A DNA stretch of 23,648 nt from Pseudomonadota bacterium (GTDB lineage: Bacteria; Pseudomonadota; Gammaproteobacteria; Burkholderiales; Burkholderiaceae_C). Location: positions 1 through 23,648 of the forward strand of contig JAFAGF010000200.1 in the NCBI GenBank assembly GCA_023422975.1, given 5' to 3'. Below the pieces are notes generated by a model, which saw only the letters and a list, made by a program, of their open reading frames with translations, was not told the origin of the DNA and made no database searches. The translations under genes and the position numbers were made by a program. How positions within the stretch are numbered: position 1 is the stretch's first letter; each line of letters opens with the position of its first letter. Below are positions 7,181 through 15,720 of the stretch, one piece after another.

Positions 7181-8029
7181 CTATAGCATCGGCGGTGCGC
7201 TGTGCACCACCGGCGATTGCTGCGTCCCCGCCGCTCCTTGGGCTGCACGCAAGCTGTACAAAGCCGCCAAGGCGTAATGTGCAAACCACAACGATGAAAA
7301 GGCCAGTACCAGCGCATAAATCCATACCGCCAGCGGAATCAGCAACCAAAATGCCGCGGCAAACACCACGCCGGAGGCCCACACCATGCTGGGCGCAGCG
7401 CCGATATAGCCGCAGACCACGCCCATCAATATCAGGCGGTAGCGGTGCGTTTGCAAAATAGCCTGGCGCTCGGCCTTGCTGGCATGCTCGGCCAAGGCAT
7501 CAAAAGTCATGAGCCGGTACGTGAGCCAGCCCCAAATCAGCGGCGGCAACACCAGCACCAGCGGCGGCAGCAACCACAGCGGCATGGACAACAGCAGCGC
7601 CACCAAAGCCACCGCTGTAGCGCCCAGCACCCACAGCACACTGCTGACCCAGCCTGCACCGTGCTTGCGCTGCAGGTGCTCAAACCGCCGGGCTGCCACC
7701 AGCTCCACCATCTTGGGTGTCATCACCACGGACACCACCGCCAAGGCGAGCATCACCATAACGGGACTCACCATCAACACCACCATGACTGCCGCCGCCA
7801 CCACACTGGCGCTTGCAGTGGAGGCGCCCATCCAGCCCCACAGCCATTGCAGCCAGCTGGCGCGTTCCAGCCAAGACTGCACCGCACTCACCGAGGCATC
7901 CCAGCCCCACACGCCAAACAGCGTGGCCATCACCGCCACCAGCAGCAATGGAAATAAAGACCACGCAATCACCCGCACCCGCAGGCAATCGGCCAAAGCG
8001 CGCCACAGCGCATCCAACATTATTTGCAT
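7181..8029 (-). CDS. EI24 family inner-membrane protein
   Basis: A 282-residue polytopic membrane protein with about six hydrophobic segments, including a long one just after the N-terminus (VIAWSLFPLLLVAVMATLFG), paired segments in the middle and a final one near IPLAVWIYALVLAF. The N-terminal amphipathic stretch LDALWRALADCL and overall layout match the EI24 / CysZ-like family. CysZ homologues assist sulfate uptake, but no cysteine-biosynthesis genes are nearby, so the substrate is unknown. The start is uncertain: ATGs at 8029 and 8020 and a GTG at 8056 are in frame, none with a clear ribosome binding site. It is a single gene between the phosphoribosyltransferase terminator and the glnA control region; its likely -10 box lies in an interspersed repeat. 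Confidence 0.88.
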   Translation of the reverse strand: MQIMLDALWRALADCLRVRVIAWSLFPLLLVAVMATLFGVWGWDASVSAVQSWLERASWLQWLWGWMGASTASASVVAAAVMVVLMVSPVMVMLALAVVSVVMTPKMVELVAARRFEHLQRKHGAGWVSSVLWVLGATAVALVALLLSMPLWLLPPLVLVLPPLIWGWLTYRLMTFDALAEHASKAERQAILQTHRYRLILMGVVCGYIGAAPSMVWASGVVFAAAFWLLIPLAVWIYALVLAFSSLWFAHYALAALYSLRAAQGAAGTQQSPVVHSAPPML

Positions 8030-8093
8030 GCGCACAGCATAACGAGGCGCAGGCACAGGCGCATGTCAGGCACATTCGAGCGCTGCGTAGTCA

Positions 8094-8190
8094 CAAAAAT
8101 TATAGCTGTCAGCGCTTGTTATTCATAGACTTCAAATAGTTTTGTATTTGAAACCCTTGTTTAATAAGCACAAAAAGCTCTCATTTTTGA
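8094..8190 (+). repeat. Interspersed intergenic repeat, copy 1
   Basis: About 95 bases, matching copy 2 (20264-20357, opposite orientation) without gaps at about two thirds of positions. Shared blocks are ATAGCTGT, GCGCT, TTCA, GTATTTGAAAC, then AATAAGC and AGCTCT, in that order. The outer parts are imperfect inverted arms (AGCTGTCAGCGCTTGTT against AATAAGCACAAAAAGCT). There is no open frame inside. It has the size and form of a non-autonomous hairpin-type repeat. Confidence 0.8.
8099..8104 (-). promoter_or_regulatory. Candidate -10 box for the EI24 gene, inside repeat copy 1
   Basis: The minus strand reads TATAAT, a perfect sigma-70 -10 hexamer, 70 bases upstream of the EI24 ATG at 8029. 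The -35 position is weak (TATGAA with a 17-base spacer), so this is a candidate promoter only. Confidence 0.45.
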
Positions 8191-8224
8191 GCGCTGTGCA
8201 CCCGCACATCATCTTTGCAGCCAT

Positions 8225-8253
8225 AAAAAAAGGAGCCTCACGGCTCCTTTTTT
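8225..8253 (-). terminator. Bidirectional Rho-independent terminator after the phosphoribosyltransferase gene
   Basis: GGAGCC (8232-8237) pairs with GGCTCC (8242-8247) around TCAC, and the stem extends through A and T runs on either side. On the minus strand seven T follow. It ends the hisZ-purA-phosphoribosyltransferase unit. Confidence 0.94.
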
Positions 8254-8271
8254 GCGAAGGTCAAGCTGCAA

Positions 8272-8796
8272 TTACAGCTTCCACTTCTCCATCAGCTTTT
8301 CTGCTGTCAGGTTGTCATAGCCTTCGAAAGGCTGGTGAATCCAAGGATTCGTAGGCAGATCTTCCACCGAGTAATCGGCTTGAAAGCTCGACACACCCTT
8401 GGTCCAGATCACTGCAGTGCGCAGCTCTGTAATCGGTGCGTAGTTTTCCTTCAGGCGCTTGACCACGGCGTTCAGCGTCACGCCGGTGTCGGCCAGATCG
8501 TCCACCAGCAGCACGCGACCCGCAATCTCACCCTTGGGGGTGGCGATAAAGCGACCGATGTCCAAATGGCCTTGCACCTTGCCGGCTTCGGCGCGGTACG
8601 AGCTGGTCGACATGATGGCCAAAGGCTTGTCAAAAATACGGCTCAAAATGTCACCGGGGCGCAAGCCTCCGCGTGCCAGGCACAAGATGGTGTCGAATTC
8701 CCAGCCGGACTGGTGAATCTTCAACGCCAACTTTTCAATCAAGCCGTGGTATTCGTCGTAGCTGACGTACAGGTGCTTGCCGTCTTCTGTCAACAT
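8272..8796 (-). CDS. Purine-type phosphoribosyltransferase
   Basis: A 174-residue cytoplasmic type I phosphoribosyltransferase. The PRPP-binding motif VLLVDDLADTGVTL lies at 95-108 and the pyrophosphate-loop motif ARGGLRPG at 41-48. The likely reaction is salvage of a purine base with PRPP, possibly hypoxanthine, guanine or xanthine, but the base cannot be read from sequence. The C-terminus (NPWIHQPFEGYD) resembles xanthine/hypoxanthine-type members in Burkholderiales. It follows purA by 57 bases in the same direction, which supports a purine role. The ATG at 8796 begins a full-length domain. I give no gene symbol because gpt, hpt and similar names cannot be told apart here. Confidence 0.93.
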   Translation of the reverse strand: MLTEDGKHLYVSYDEYHGLIEKLALKIHQSGWEFDTILCLARGGLRPGDILSRIFDKPLAIMSTSSYRAEAGKVQGHLDIGRFIATPKGEIAGRVLLVDDLADTGVTLNAVVKRLKENYAPITELRTAVIWTKGVSSFQADYSVEDLPTNPWIHQPFEGYDNLTAEKLMEKWKL

Positions 8797-8853
8797 GTGT
8801 GGTTCCTGTCTAAATTGCTTCGCAAAGGAGCGTGTTTATAACGACGATGCGGT

Positions 8854-10260
<1,407 letters not shown>

Positions 10261-11409
10261 TTAAATGGCTTGCACGACCCATTGCCCGGCGCTTTGCACC
10301 AAGACGCGGTCGCAGTCGAATTCGTCCACTTCGCTCTCATGTCCGGGAAGCACACACACCACTGTTTCGCCTTGCGCACGCAATTGCGCAATGGCGGAAC
10401 TCAGCTGTGTATCGCTACCCCAGGGAGCGCGAATGGCCGCACGCAGCGGACGCGATGGCACCACCGACACCAACTGCTTGATGTCCAGTGAGAAGCCCGC
10501 CGCAGGGCGGTTGCGTCCAAACACAGCACCCACTTCGTCATAACGCCCGCCACGCACCAACGCATCGCTGGCACCGGGGACGTAAACGGCAAAGCGTGTG
10601 CCGCTGTAGTAAGAATAGCCACGAACATCCGCCAAATCGAATGTCACATTCGCTTGGGGGAACTGTGCGGCAAACCACTTCAAGTGCTGCAGCACATGCT
10701 GTGCGCCTGGAATGTTTGCCAGCACTTTTTCCGCCTCATTCAGCACGCTGACATCGCCGTAAAGTTGCAGCAAAGCCAGCAGCCCTTCGCGAGATGCTTG
10801 CGGGAAGTTTTTGGTCAAAGATGCCAGCTCTGTCGCATCTTTGGCTGCCAGTGCGGCGTGCACTTTTTGCAAGATGCTGGCATCCAGCATCACCCCTGCC
10901 ATCAAACTGCGTGCAATGCGCACATCCCCCAAGTCCACGGTAAATCCGGCAAGTCCAGCACCTTGCACACAGGCCAGTGCCAGGCTCAATGCTTCGACAT
11001 CGGCTTCAGGGCCGGCATGACCATAGATTTCCGCACCGAACTGCAAAGGCTCTCGCGTGGCACGCGGACGGTCTGGCGCTGCATGCAGCACAGGACCGCA
11101 ATAGCACAGACGTGTGACGCCAGCGCGATTGAGCAAATGCGCATCAATACGTGCCACCTGCTGCGTCATGTCCGCACGCAAACCCAAAGAACGTCCAGAA
11201 ATCTGGTCAACCAACTTGAAAGTCTGCAGATTCAGTGCTTCACCAGTACCGGTGAGCAAAGACTCCAGATACTCCAAGAGCGGAGGCATGACCAACTCAT
11301 ACCCATAGCTGCGTGCCGTATCGAGCAAACCTCGACGCAACTCTTCGATGTGACGTGCCTCAGAGGGCAGCACATCGGCGATGTGATCCGGCAGGACCCA
11401 AGCGGACAT
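10261..11409 (-). CDS. hisZ: ATP phosphoribosyltransferase regulatory subunit HisZ
   Basis: A 382-residue HisRS-like protein that pairs with the short form of HisG, the first enzyme of histidine biosynthesis. It begins with [20 protein letters not shown], has the class II synthetase-like segments [21 protein letters not shown] and [12 protein letters not shown], and in place of the RGLDYY histidine motif of true HisRS has VRGYSYYSG. It lacks the C-terminal anticodon-binding domain seen in the hisS product of this window, which explains its shorter length. Its partner hisG is not in the window. The ATG at 11409 has no Shine-Dalgarno sequence in front (the mRNA is CCTCCCCC followed by T-rich), so initiation may be inefficient or unusual. 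A terminator-like hairpin separates it from the hfl genes. Confidence 0.95.
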   Translation of the reverse strand: MSAWVLPDHIADVLPSEARHIEELRRGLLDTARSYGYELVMPPLLEYLESLLTGTGEALNLQTFKLVDQISGRSLGLRADMTQQVARIDAHLLNRAGVTRLCYCGPVLHAAPDRPRATREPLQFGAEIYGHAGPEADVEALSLALACVQGAGLAGFTVDLGDVRIARSLMAGVMLDASILQKVHAALAAKDATELASLTKNFPQASREGLLALLQLYGDVSVLNEAEKVLANIPGAQHVLQHLKWFAAQFPQANVTFDLADVRGYSYYSGTRFAVYVPGASDALVRGGRYDEVGAVFGRNRPAAGFSLDIKQLVSVVPSRPLRAAIRAPWGSDTQLSSAIAQLRAQGETVVCVLPGHESEVDEFDCDRVLVQSAGQWVVQAI

Positions 11410-11467
11410 GGAAAAAAGGGGGAGGCTGTTAAAAACGTGATTCTATCGGCTATCGCAGCGTTGCCCT

Positions 11468-11485
11468 AAAAAAGGCCTAAGGCCT
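11468..11485 (-). terminator. Short terminator-like hairpin after the DUF2065 gene
   Basis: On the minus strand AGGCC-TTA-GGCCT forms a five-base-pair stem with a three-base loop, followed directly by six T. It lies 15 bases after the DUF2065 stop. The short stem suggests partial termination between hflX-hflK-hflC-DUF2065 and hisZ-purA. Confidence 0.55.
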
Positions 11486-11499
11486 AGACACAAGGCACG

Positions 11500-11691
11500 T
11501 TATTTCAGCCACCACAGCAAAGCCAGTCCGACTGCGATACAGAACAGGCCTATGAAGCGTATCTGGCCGTCACGCAGGGCCAGAAGCTGTGTAAACATCT
11601 CTCTCCAACCCTTGGGAGAAATGAAAGGGAAAAGACCCTCAAGAACCAAAACTAAGGCCAAGGCAGCCCACCAAGAAATTTCTGTTTCCAT
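11500..11691 (-). CDS. DUF2065 small membrane protein
   Basis: A 63-residue protein with two hydrophobic segments (WWAALALVLVLEGLFPFISP and IRFIGLFCIAVGLALLWWL) around a short loop containing GWREMF and DGQIR. This is the DUF2065 pattern, regularly found directly after hflC. I chose the ATG at 11691 because the product then has the usual family length; the longer frame from 11721 would add ten unconvincing residues. A weak AAGGT lies 12 bases upstream. Location in the inner membrane next to the HflK-HflC complex is inferred; no function is established. Confidence 0.9.
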   Translation of the reverse strand: METEISWWAALALVLVLEGLFPFISPKGWREMFTQLLALRDGQIRFIGLFCIAVGLALLWWLK

Positions 11692-11739
11692 GGCGGTGAG
11701 CTTACCTTGGCCTGAGAGCATCCAGGAGGCTAAGTCAAC

Positions 11740-12636
11740 TTAGTTGCCAGACCCACTGCTGCGATAGGACTTAAAGAAGTCAGAGCTGCTGGGGTCGACC
11801 AACATCACGTCACTCTTGTTGGCAAAGCTGGCCTTGTAGGCATCTAGGCTGCGGTAGAACTTCGCAAACTGCGGATCCTGTCCAAACGATTCCGCATAGG
11901 TCTTGGCCGCTGTGGCATCGCCTTCACCCTTGATGATCTGTGCATCACGGTAGGCATTAGCCACGGTCACTTCGCGTTGGCGATCAGCTTCCGCACGGAT
12001 CTTTTCACCCTCTGCTGCGCCAGTAGAGCGCAACTCGTTGGCCACACGCTTGCGCTCTGCCTCCATCCGCCGGTACACAGACTCTGTAATGGTTTCAGCA
12101 TAGTCGACACGGGTAATACGCACGTCCACCACATCAATCCCCCAGTGCTTGCCACCAGAGCCACCTGTCACCGCTTTCAGCACTTCATCCTTCACGTCAG
12201 CCATGAGGGTATCGCGCTTGCTTGAAAGCAGCTCACGCACGGTGCGCTTATTGACTTCTTCTTGGAAGGCATTACGCACCACACGATTGAGTTGCATGGC
12301 ACCTGCGCTTTCATCCAGACCCACATTCCGGATGTACTCCGATGGGTCGCTGATACGCCAGCGCACATACCAGTCAATCACAACACGCTGCTTCTCCGCA
12401 GTCAGCATCGGCTCGGTATCAGTGCTGTCAAGGGTCAGCAAGCGCTTGTCGATGTAGCGCACATTTTGAAATGGGGGAGGGAGCTTGAAGTTCAGGCCCG
12501 GCTCAGTAATCACGGTCTTGATTTGCCCCAAAGCGTAGACCACACCAAACTGGCGCTGATCCACCACAAAGAGCATCGAGCTCAGCAGCGCCAGCACCAC
12601 CAACAAGCTAGAGGCAATAAATCCAACTCTGTTCAC
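11740..12636 (-). CDS. hflC: HflC, subunit of the FtsH-modulating HflKC complex
   Basis: A 298-residue SPFH/band-7 protein. One N-terminal membrane anchor (about 5-25) is followed by the band-7 domain starting with VVDQRQFGVVYALGQI, then long helices rich in Ala, Glu and Arg (RRMEAERKRVANELRSTGAA, then AEADRQREVTVANAYRDAQ). With HflK it forms a large membrane cage around the FtsH protease. The start is GTG at 12636, with GGAG about eight bases before it; the SD directly follows the hflK stop, 11 bases separating the genes, so the two are translated together. Confidence 0.97.
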   Translation of the reverse strand: MNRVGFIASSLLVVLALLSSMLFVVDQRQFGVVYALGQIKTVITEPGLNFKLPPPFQNVRYIDKRLLTLDSTDTEPMLTAEKQRVVIDWYVRWRISDPSEYIRNVGLDESAGAMQLNRVVRNAFQEEVNKRTVRELLSSKRDTLMADVKDEVLKAVTGGSGGKHWGIDVVDVRITRVDYAETITESVYRRMEAERKRVANELRSTGAAEGEKIRAEADRQREVTVANAYRDAQIIKGEGDATAAKTYAESFGQDPQFAKFYRSLDAYKASFANKSDVMLVDPSSSDFFKSYRSSGSGN

Positions 12637-12647
12637 AACAGATCTCC

Positions 12648-14012
12648 TCAGCGCGAATCACGCTCGCGCGAACGGTTTGCATCACGGACGCGAGAGTCAA
12701 CAGGGGTTGCAGGTACCACAGTCACGGCATTTTGTGACTGCGCACGGGCAGCTGCATCAGTCGCTGCCTGAGGAGCAGCACCAGCGCTTTGCATGATTTT
12801 GTCCAGCGGCAAATACAGCAAATTCGAGCCTTGGCGCGAATCAACCAGCACCTTGGTCACGTTGCTGTAAACCTCCTGCATAGCTTCCGTATACAGACGA
12901 TCACGCGTGACTTGCGGCGCCTTCTTGTACTCCGCCAGCAGCGAGCTAAAGCGCTGTGCATCACCTTGGGCTTGTGCAGCAATCCGTTCGCGGTAGGCTT
13001 CCGCCTCCTCCTTCAAACGTGCTGCCGTACCAGTGGCACGCGGGATCACATCATTGGCATACGCCTGTGCTTCGTTCTTGGCACGTTCACGCTCTTGCCC
13101 GGCCTTCAGCACGTCGTCAAACGCAGCCTGCACTTGCTCGGGCGGGCGAACACCGCCTTGCTGCATATTGATGCCCACGACCTCGACCCCCACTTTGTAG
13201 CGATCCAAAATGGTTTGCATCAAATCGCGTACACGAGGAGCAATCTGGTCGCGCTCTTCCGCCAGCGCTGTATCCATCTTCATCTTGCCCACAACTTCAC
13301 GCACCGCAGTCTCGGCAGCCTGAACCACGGCAACGTCAGGGTTTTTGCTTTCAAACAACCAAGCCCGTGCGTCACTCAAGCGGTATTGCACTGCAAACTT
13401 GATTTCAACAATGTTCTCGTCTTCAGTGAGCATGGCAGACTCTCGCAAGCCTGTGCTCTTGATGATGGTGTCACGTCCTACATCCACCGAACGAATTTGC
13501 GAAACGTACACCAATTCATGGTTTTGAATGGGATAGGGCACGCGCCAGTTAAAGCCAGCACCCACCGTTGAGTGGTACTTGCCAAACTGCGTAATTACTG
13601 CCTGCTGGCCTTCTTGCACAATAAAAAAACCTGTGCCCAACCAGATCAACACGGCTATGCCAGCAATCACACCCACCCCAATGCCCGCACCCTTCATCTC
13701 TGGAGGCTGGGCACCGCTGCCACCTCGAGGACCTTGCGGTGGCTTACCCCCAAACAAGCCTGACAGCTTGCGATTGAGGTCGCGCCACAGTTCATCCAAA
13801 TCTGGGGGTTGCCCTGCTTGGTTGTTTTGCCCGCGAGGTGGCTGATGGTGAGAAGAAGGCGGTGGCGTAGGACGATCAGAATCCGGGCGCTGCTCGCCCT
13901 CCCCTGCATTGTTGTCCTCTCCACGCCCCCAGCGGGGATCATTCAAGTTGAACATTCCCCGCAAGCGTTCTGGCAGCACTGCCCAGCGTGGGGCACGATT
14001 CAGGAAATTCAT
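12648..14012 (-). CDS. hflK: HflK, subunit of the FtsH-modulating HflKC complex
   Basis: A 454-residue SPFH/band-7 protein that partners HflC in the inner membrane. The N-terminal 105 residues are cytoplasmic, Gly/Pro/Asn-rich and low in complexity, starting near FNLNDPRWGRG. A membrane segment (about 109-131, GVGVIAGIAVLIWLGTGFFI) leads into the band-7 domain (VQEGQQAVITQFGKY). Charged helices follow, then an Ala/Gln-rich tail ending in alternating Arg, Ser, Asp and Glu (VRDANRSRERDSR). I chose the ATG at 14012; the ATG at 13955 (MFNLNDPRWG) is an alternative, and further upstream frame has no family resemblance. The gene lies 70 bases after hflX. Confidence 0.95.
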   Translation of the reverse strand: MNFLNRAPRWAVLPERLRGMFNLNDPRWGRGEDNNAGEGEQRPDSDRPTPPPSSHHQPPRGQNNQAGQPPDLDELWRDLNRKLSGLFGGKPPQGPRGGSGAQPPEMKGAGIGVGVIAGIAVLIWLGTGFFIVQEGQQAVITQFGKYHSTVGAGFNWRVPYPIQNHELVYVSQIRSVDVGRDTIIKSTGLRESAMLTEDENIVEIKFAVQYRLSDARAWLFESKNPDVAVVQAAETAVREVVGKMKMDTALAEERDQIAPRVRDLMQTILDRYKVGVEVVGINMQQGGVRPPEQVQAAFDDVLKAGQERERAKNEAQAYANDVIPRATGTAARLKEEAEAYRERIAAQAQGDAQRFSSLLAEYKKAPQVTRDRLYTEAMQEVYSNVTKVLVDSRQGSNLLYLPLDKIMQSAGAAPQAATDAAARAQSQNAVTVVPATPVDSRVRDANRSRERDSR

Positions 14013-14082
14013 GCGAAAAGTCTCAATTGGTATTGCTATGAACCATTTGGCATTGTGCCGAAATGTTGGGTAGGCACTTTGC

Positions 14083-15294
14083 TCAATCGTCGTAGTCTTC
14101 AGGGGGCATTGATTCGGACAGTAGACCATCCTCACCGACTTGTATGCCCCCTTCGTCGGGCTTATTACGCGCAGCCAATGCCGCACCTGCCAAGATTTGA
14201 CGCAATTGCGGCAATCCTTCACCGCTACGCGCACTTACGAAAACACGAGGCACTTCCACCCCATCCACCTCGTAAGTATCTTGCAATGCCGCAGGCATTC
14301 GGCCTTGCGGCAATGCATCAAGCTTATTGAAAACCAACACCTGCGGAACACCCAAGGCATCGATTTCACCCAGCACCCTGCGCACTTGATCCATCTGCTC
14401 AGGGAAAGTTTCATTCGATGCATCCACAACATGCAGCAGCAAGTCGGCATCGACTGCTTCTTGCAGAGTTGCTTGGAAGGCATCCACAAGCCCGTGCGGC
14501 AAATCACGAATGAACCCCACAGTATCTGACAGCGAAACGGACAACCCAGCTTCACTCAAATACAACTGGCGTGTCGTGGTATCCAGCGTCGCAAACAGCT
14601 GGTCTGCGGCATAGGCGCGCGCCTTTACCAAAGCGTTGAACAGCGTCGATTTACCTGCATTGGTATAGCCCACCAAAGAGATGTTGAACACATCTCGACG
14701 CTCGCGCTGACGGCGCTGCGTCTGGCGCTGCTTTTTCACTTTTTGCAGCTTGTCTTTGGTGCGCTTGATGGCATCGGCAATCATGCGGCGGTCTAGCTCA
14801 ATCTGCTTTTCACCAGGCCCACCACGACCGCCAATACCACCCATTTGACGCTCCAAGTGGGTCCATCGGCGTACCAGACGCGTACTGACGTACTGCAGCC
14901 TTGCCAACTCAACCTGCAACTTGCCTTCATGACTGCGGGCGCGCTGCGCAAAGATCTCCAAAATCAACAACGTTCGGTCGTTGACAGGCATCTCCAAATG
15001 GCGCTCAAGATTGCGCTGCTGTGCAGGACTTAGTGCTTGGTCAAACAGAACTTCTTGTGCGCCGTGCATTTGCGCAAGCATGCGAATTTCATCCGCTTTG
15101 CCACTGCCGACAAACAAGGCCGCATCAGGTGCTTTTCGCTTGCAGGTGATTCGCGCAACCGGATTCAAACCAGCGGTTTGTGCCAACAAGCCTAATTCCT
15201 CAAGCTCGCTGTCAAAATGTGGAAGTCCGAAGTCAACACCAACCAAGACAACGGGTGTGGCGGTGTTAGGGGAAGATGTGGCGTTTGCGCTCAT
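14083..15294 (-). CDS. hflX: Ribosome-associated GTPase HflX
   Basis: A 403-residue GTPase that in studied bacteria splits or rescues stalled 70S ribosomes, notably after heat stress. The N-terminal HflX domain (about 15-150) is followed by the glycine-rich joint GGIGGRGGPGEKQIELDRR at 152-170, a basic coiled linker (about 178-200) and the GTPase domain with P-loop GYTNAGKST at 209-217, DTVG at 257-260 and NKLD at 323-326. The C-terminus is acidic. The ATG at 15294 has a very strong ribosome binding site (GGGGAGG) that lies within a predicted hairpin. It follows hfq by 55 bases, the conserved hfq-hflX-hflK-hflC order. Confidence 0.98.
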   Translation of the reverse strand: MSANATSSPNTATPVVLVGVDFGLPHFDSELEELGLLAQTAGLNPVARITCKRKAPDAALFVGSGKADEIRMLAQMHGAQEVLFDQALSPAQQRNLERHLEMPVNDRTLLILEIFAQRARSHEGKLQVELARLQYVSTRLVRRWTHLERQMGGIGGRGGPGEKQIELDRRMIADAIKRTKDKLQKVKKQRQTQRRQRERRDVFNISLVGYTNAGKSTLFNALVKARAYAADQLFATLDTTTRQLYLSEAGLSVSLSDTVGFIRDLPHGLVDAFQATLQEAVDADLLLHVVDASNETFPEQMDQVRRVLGEIDALGVPQVLVFNKLDALPQGRMPAALQDTYEVDGVEVPRVFVSARSGEGLPQLRQILAGAALAARNKPDEGGIQVGEDGLLSESMPPEDYDD

Positions 15295-15304
15295 GCCAGC
15301 ACCT

Positions 15305-15336
15305 CCCCTGCCCTGCGCTGCTGCGCAGGGAAGGGA
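15305..15336 (-). promoter_or_regulatory. RNA hairpin masking the hflX ribosome binding site
   Basis: In the transcript CCCTGCGC (15330-15323) pairs perfectly with GCGCAGGG (15318-15311) around an AGCA loop. After one mismatch (15331/15310) the stem continues with four Watson-Crick pairs and one G-U pair, placing GGGG of the hflX ribosome binding site (15308-15305) in the stem. The left arm begins 13 bases after the hfq stop codon. No T-run follows, so it is not a Rho-independent terminator. Confidence 0.65.
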
Positions 15337-15349
15337 TAAGTCAACAAGT

Positions 15350-15604
15350 TCAAGCGGCAGGTGCCTCGTTCTCGTTGCTATCTGCCATGTTGAAATTCAC
15401 CGCGCGTCCGGGAACGATGGTTGAGATGGCATGCTTGTAGACCATTTGCGTCACTGTGTTGCGCAGCAGCACCACGTACTGGTCAAAAGACTCAATCTGA
15501 CCCTGCAGCTTGATGCCATTCACCAAATAAATGGAGACTGGCACATGCTCACGACGCAGTGCATTCAGAAAAGGATCTTGAAGGAGTTGGCCTTTATTGC
15601 TCAC
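15350..15604 (-). CDS. hfq: RNA chaperone Hfq
   Basis: An 84-residue Sm-like protein that acts as a hexameric ring and pairs small RNAs with mRNAs. The sequence is close to textbook: [20 protein letters not shown], then [20 protein letters not shown] (Sm1) and [10 protein letters not shown] (Sm2), followed by a short acidic C-terminal tail ([10 protein letters not shown]). The start is GTG at 15604, supported by GGAG about six bases upstream and by the family's usual N-terminus; the 16 upstream in-frame residues are not Hfq-like. It lies 116 bases after der, enough room for its own promoter, although no convincing -35/-10 pair was found. Confidence 0.98.
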   Translation of the reverse strand: MSNKGQLLQDPFLNALRREHVPVSIYLVNGIKLQGQIESFDQYVVLLRNTVTQMVYKHAISTIVPGRAVNFNMADSNENEAPAA

Positions 15605-15671
15605 GATATTCTCCGTGTTCGGAAATGTTGTTGTAAACCGACACCTTACCACAGCGTCTTTTGTGCCCTTG

Positions 15672-15683
15672 TCCCTGCAGGGA
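15672..15683. other. Perfect 12-base palindrome between der and hfq
   Basis: TCCCTGCAGGGA is fully self-complementary and lies 68-79 bases upstream of the hfq start codon. It could be an operator half-way along the leader or a chance palindrome. Confidence 0.4.
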
Positions 15684-15720
15684 TTCGCTCACTCCAACGC
15701 CGTGATGATGGCTTCCCACC

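Noticed and set aside
11410..11499. Possible small RNA or gene between the DUF2065 gene and hisZ
   Set aside because: The 90-base spacer holds only the short terminator-like hairpin and the hisZ leader; no open frame with a ribosome binding site.
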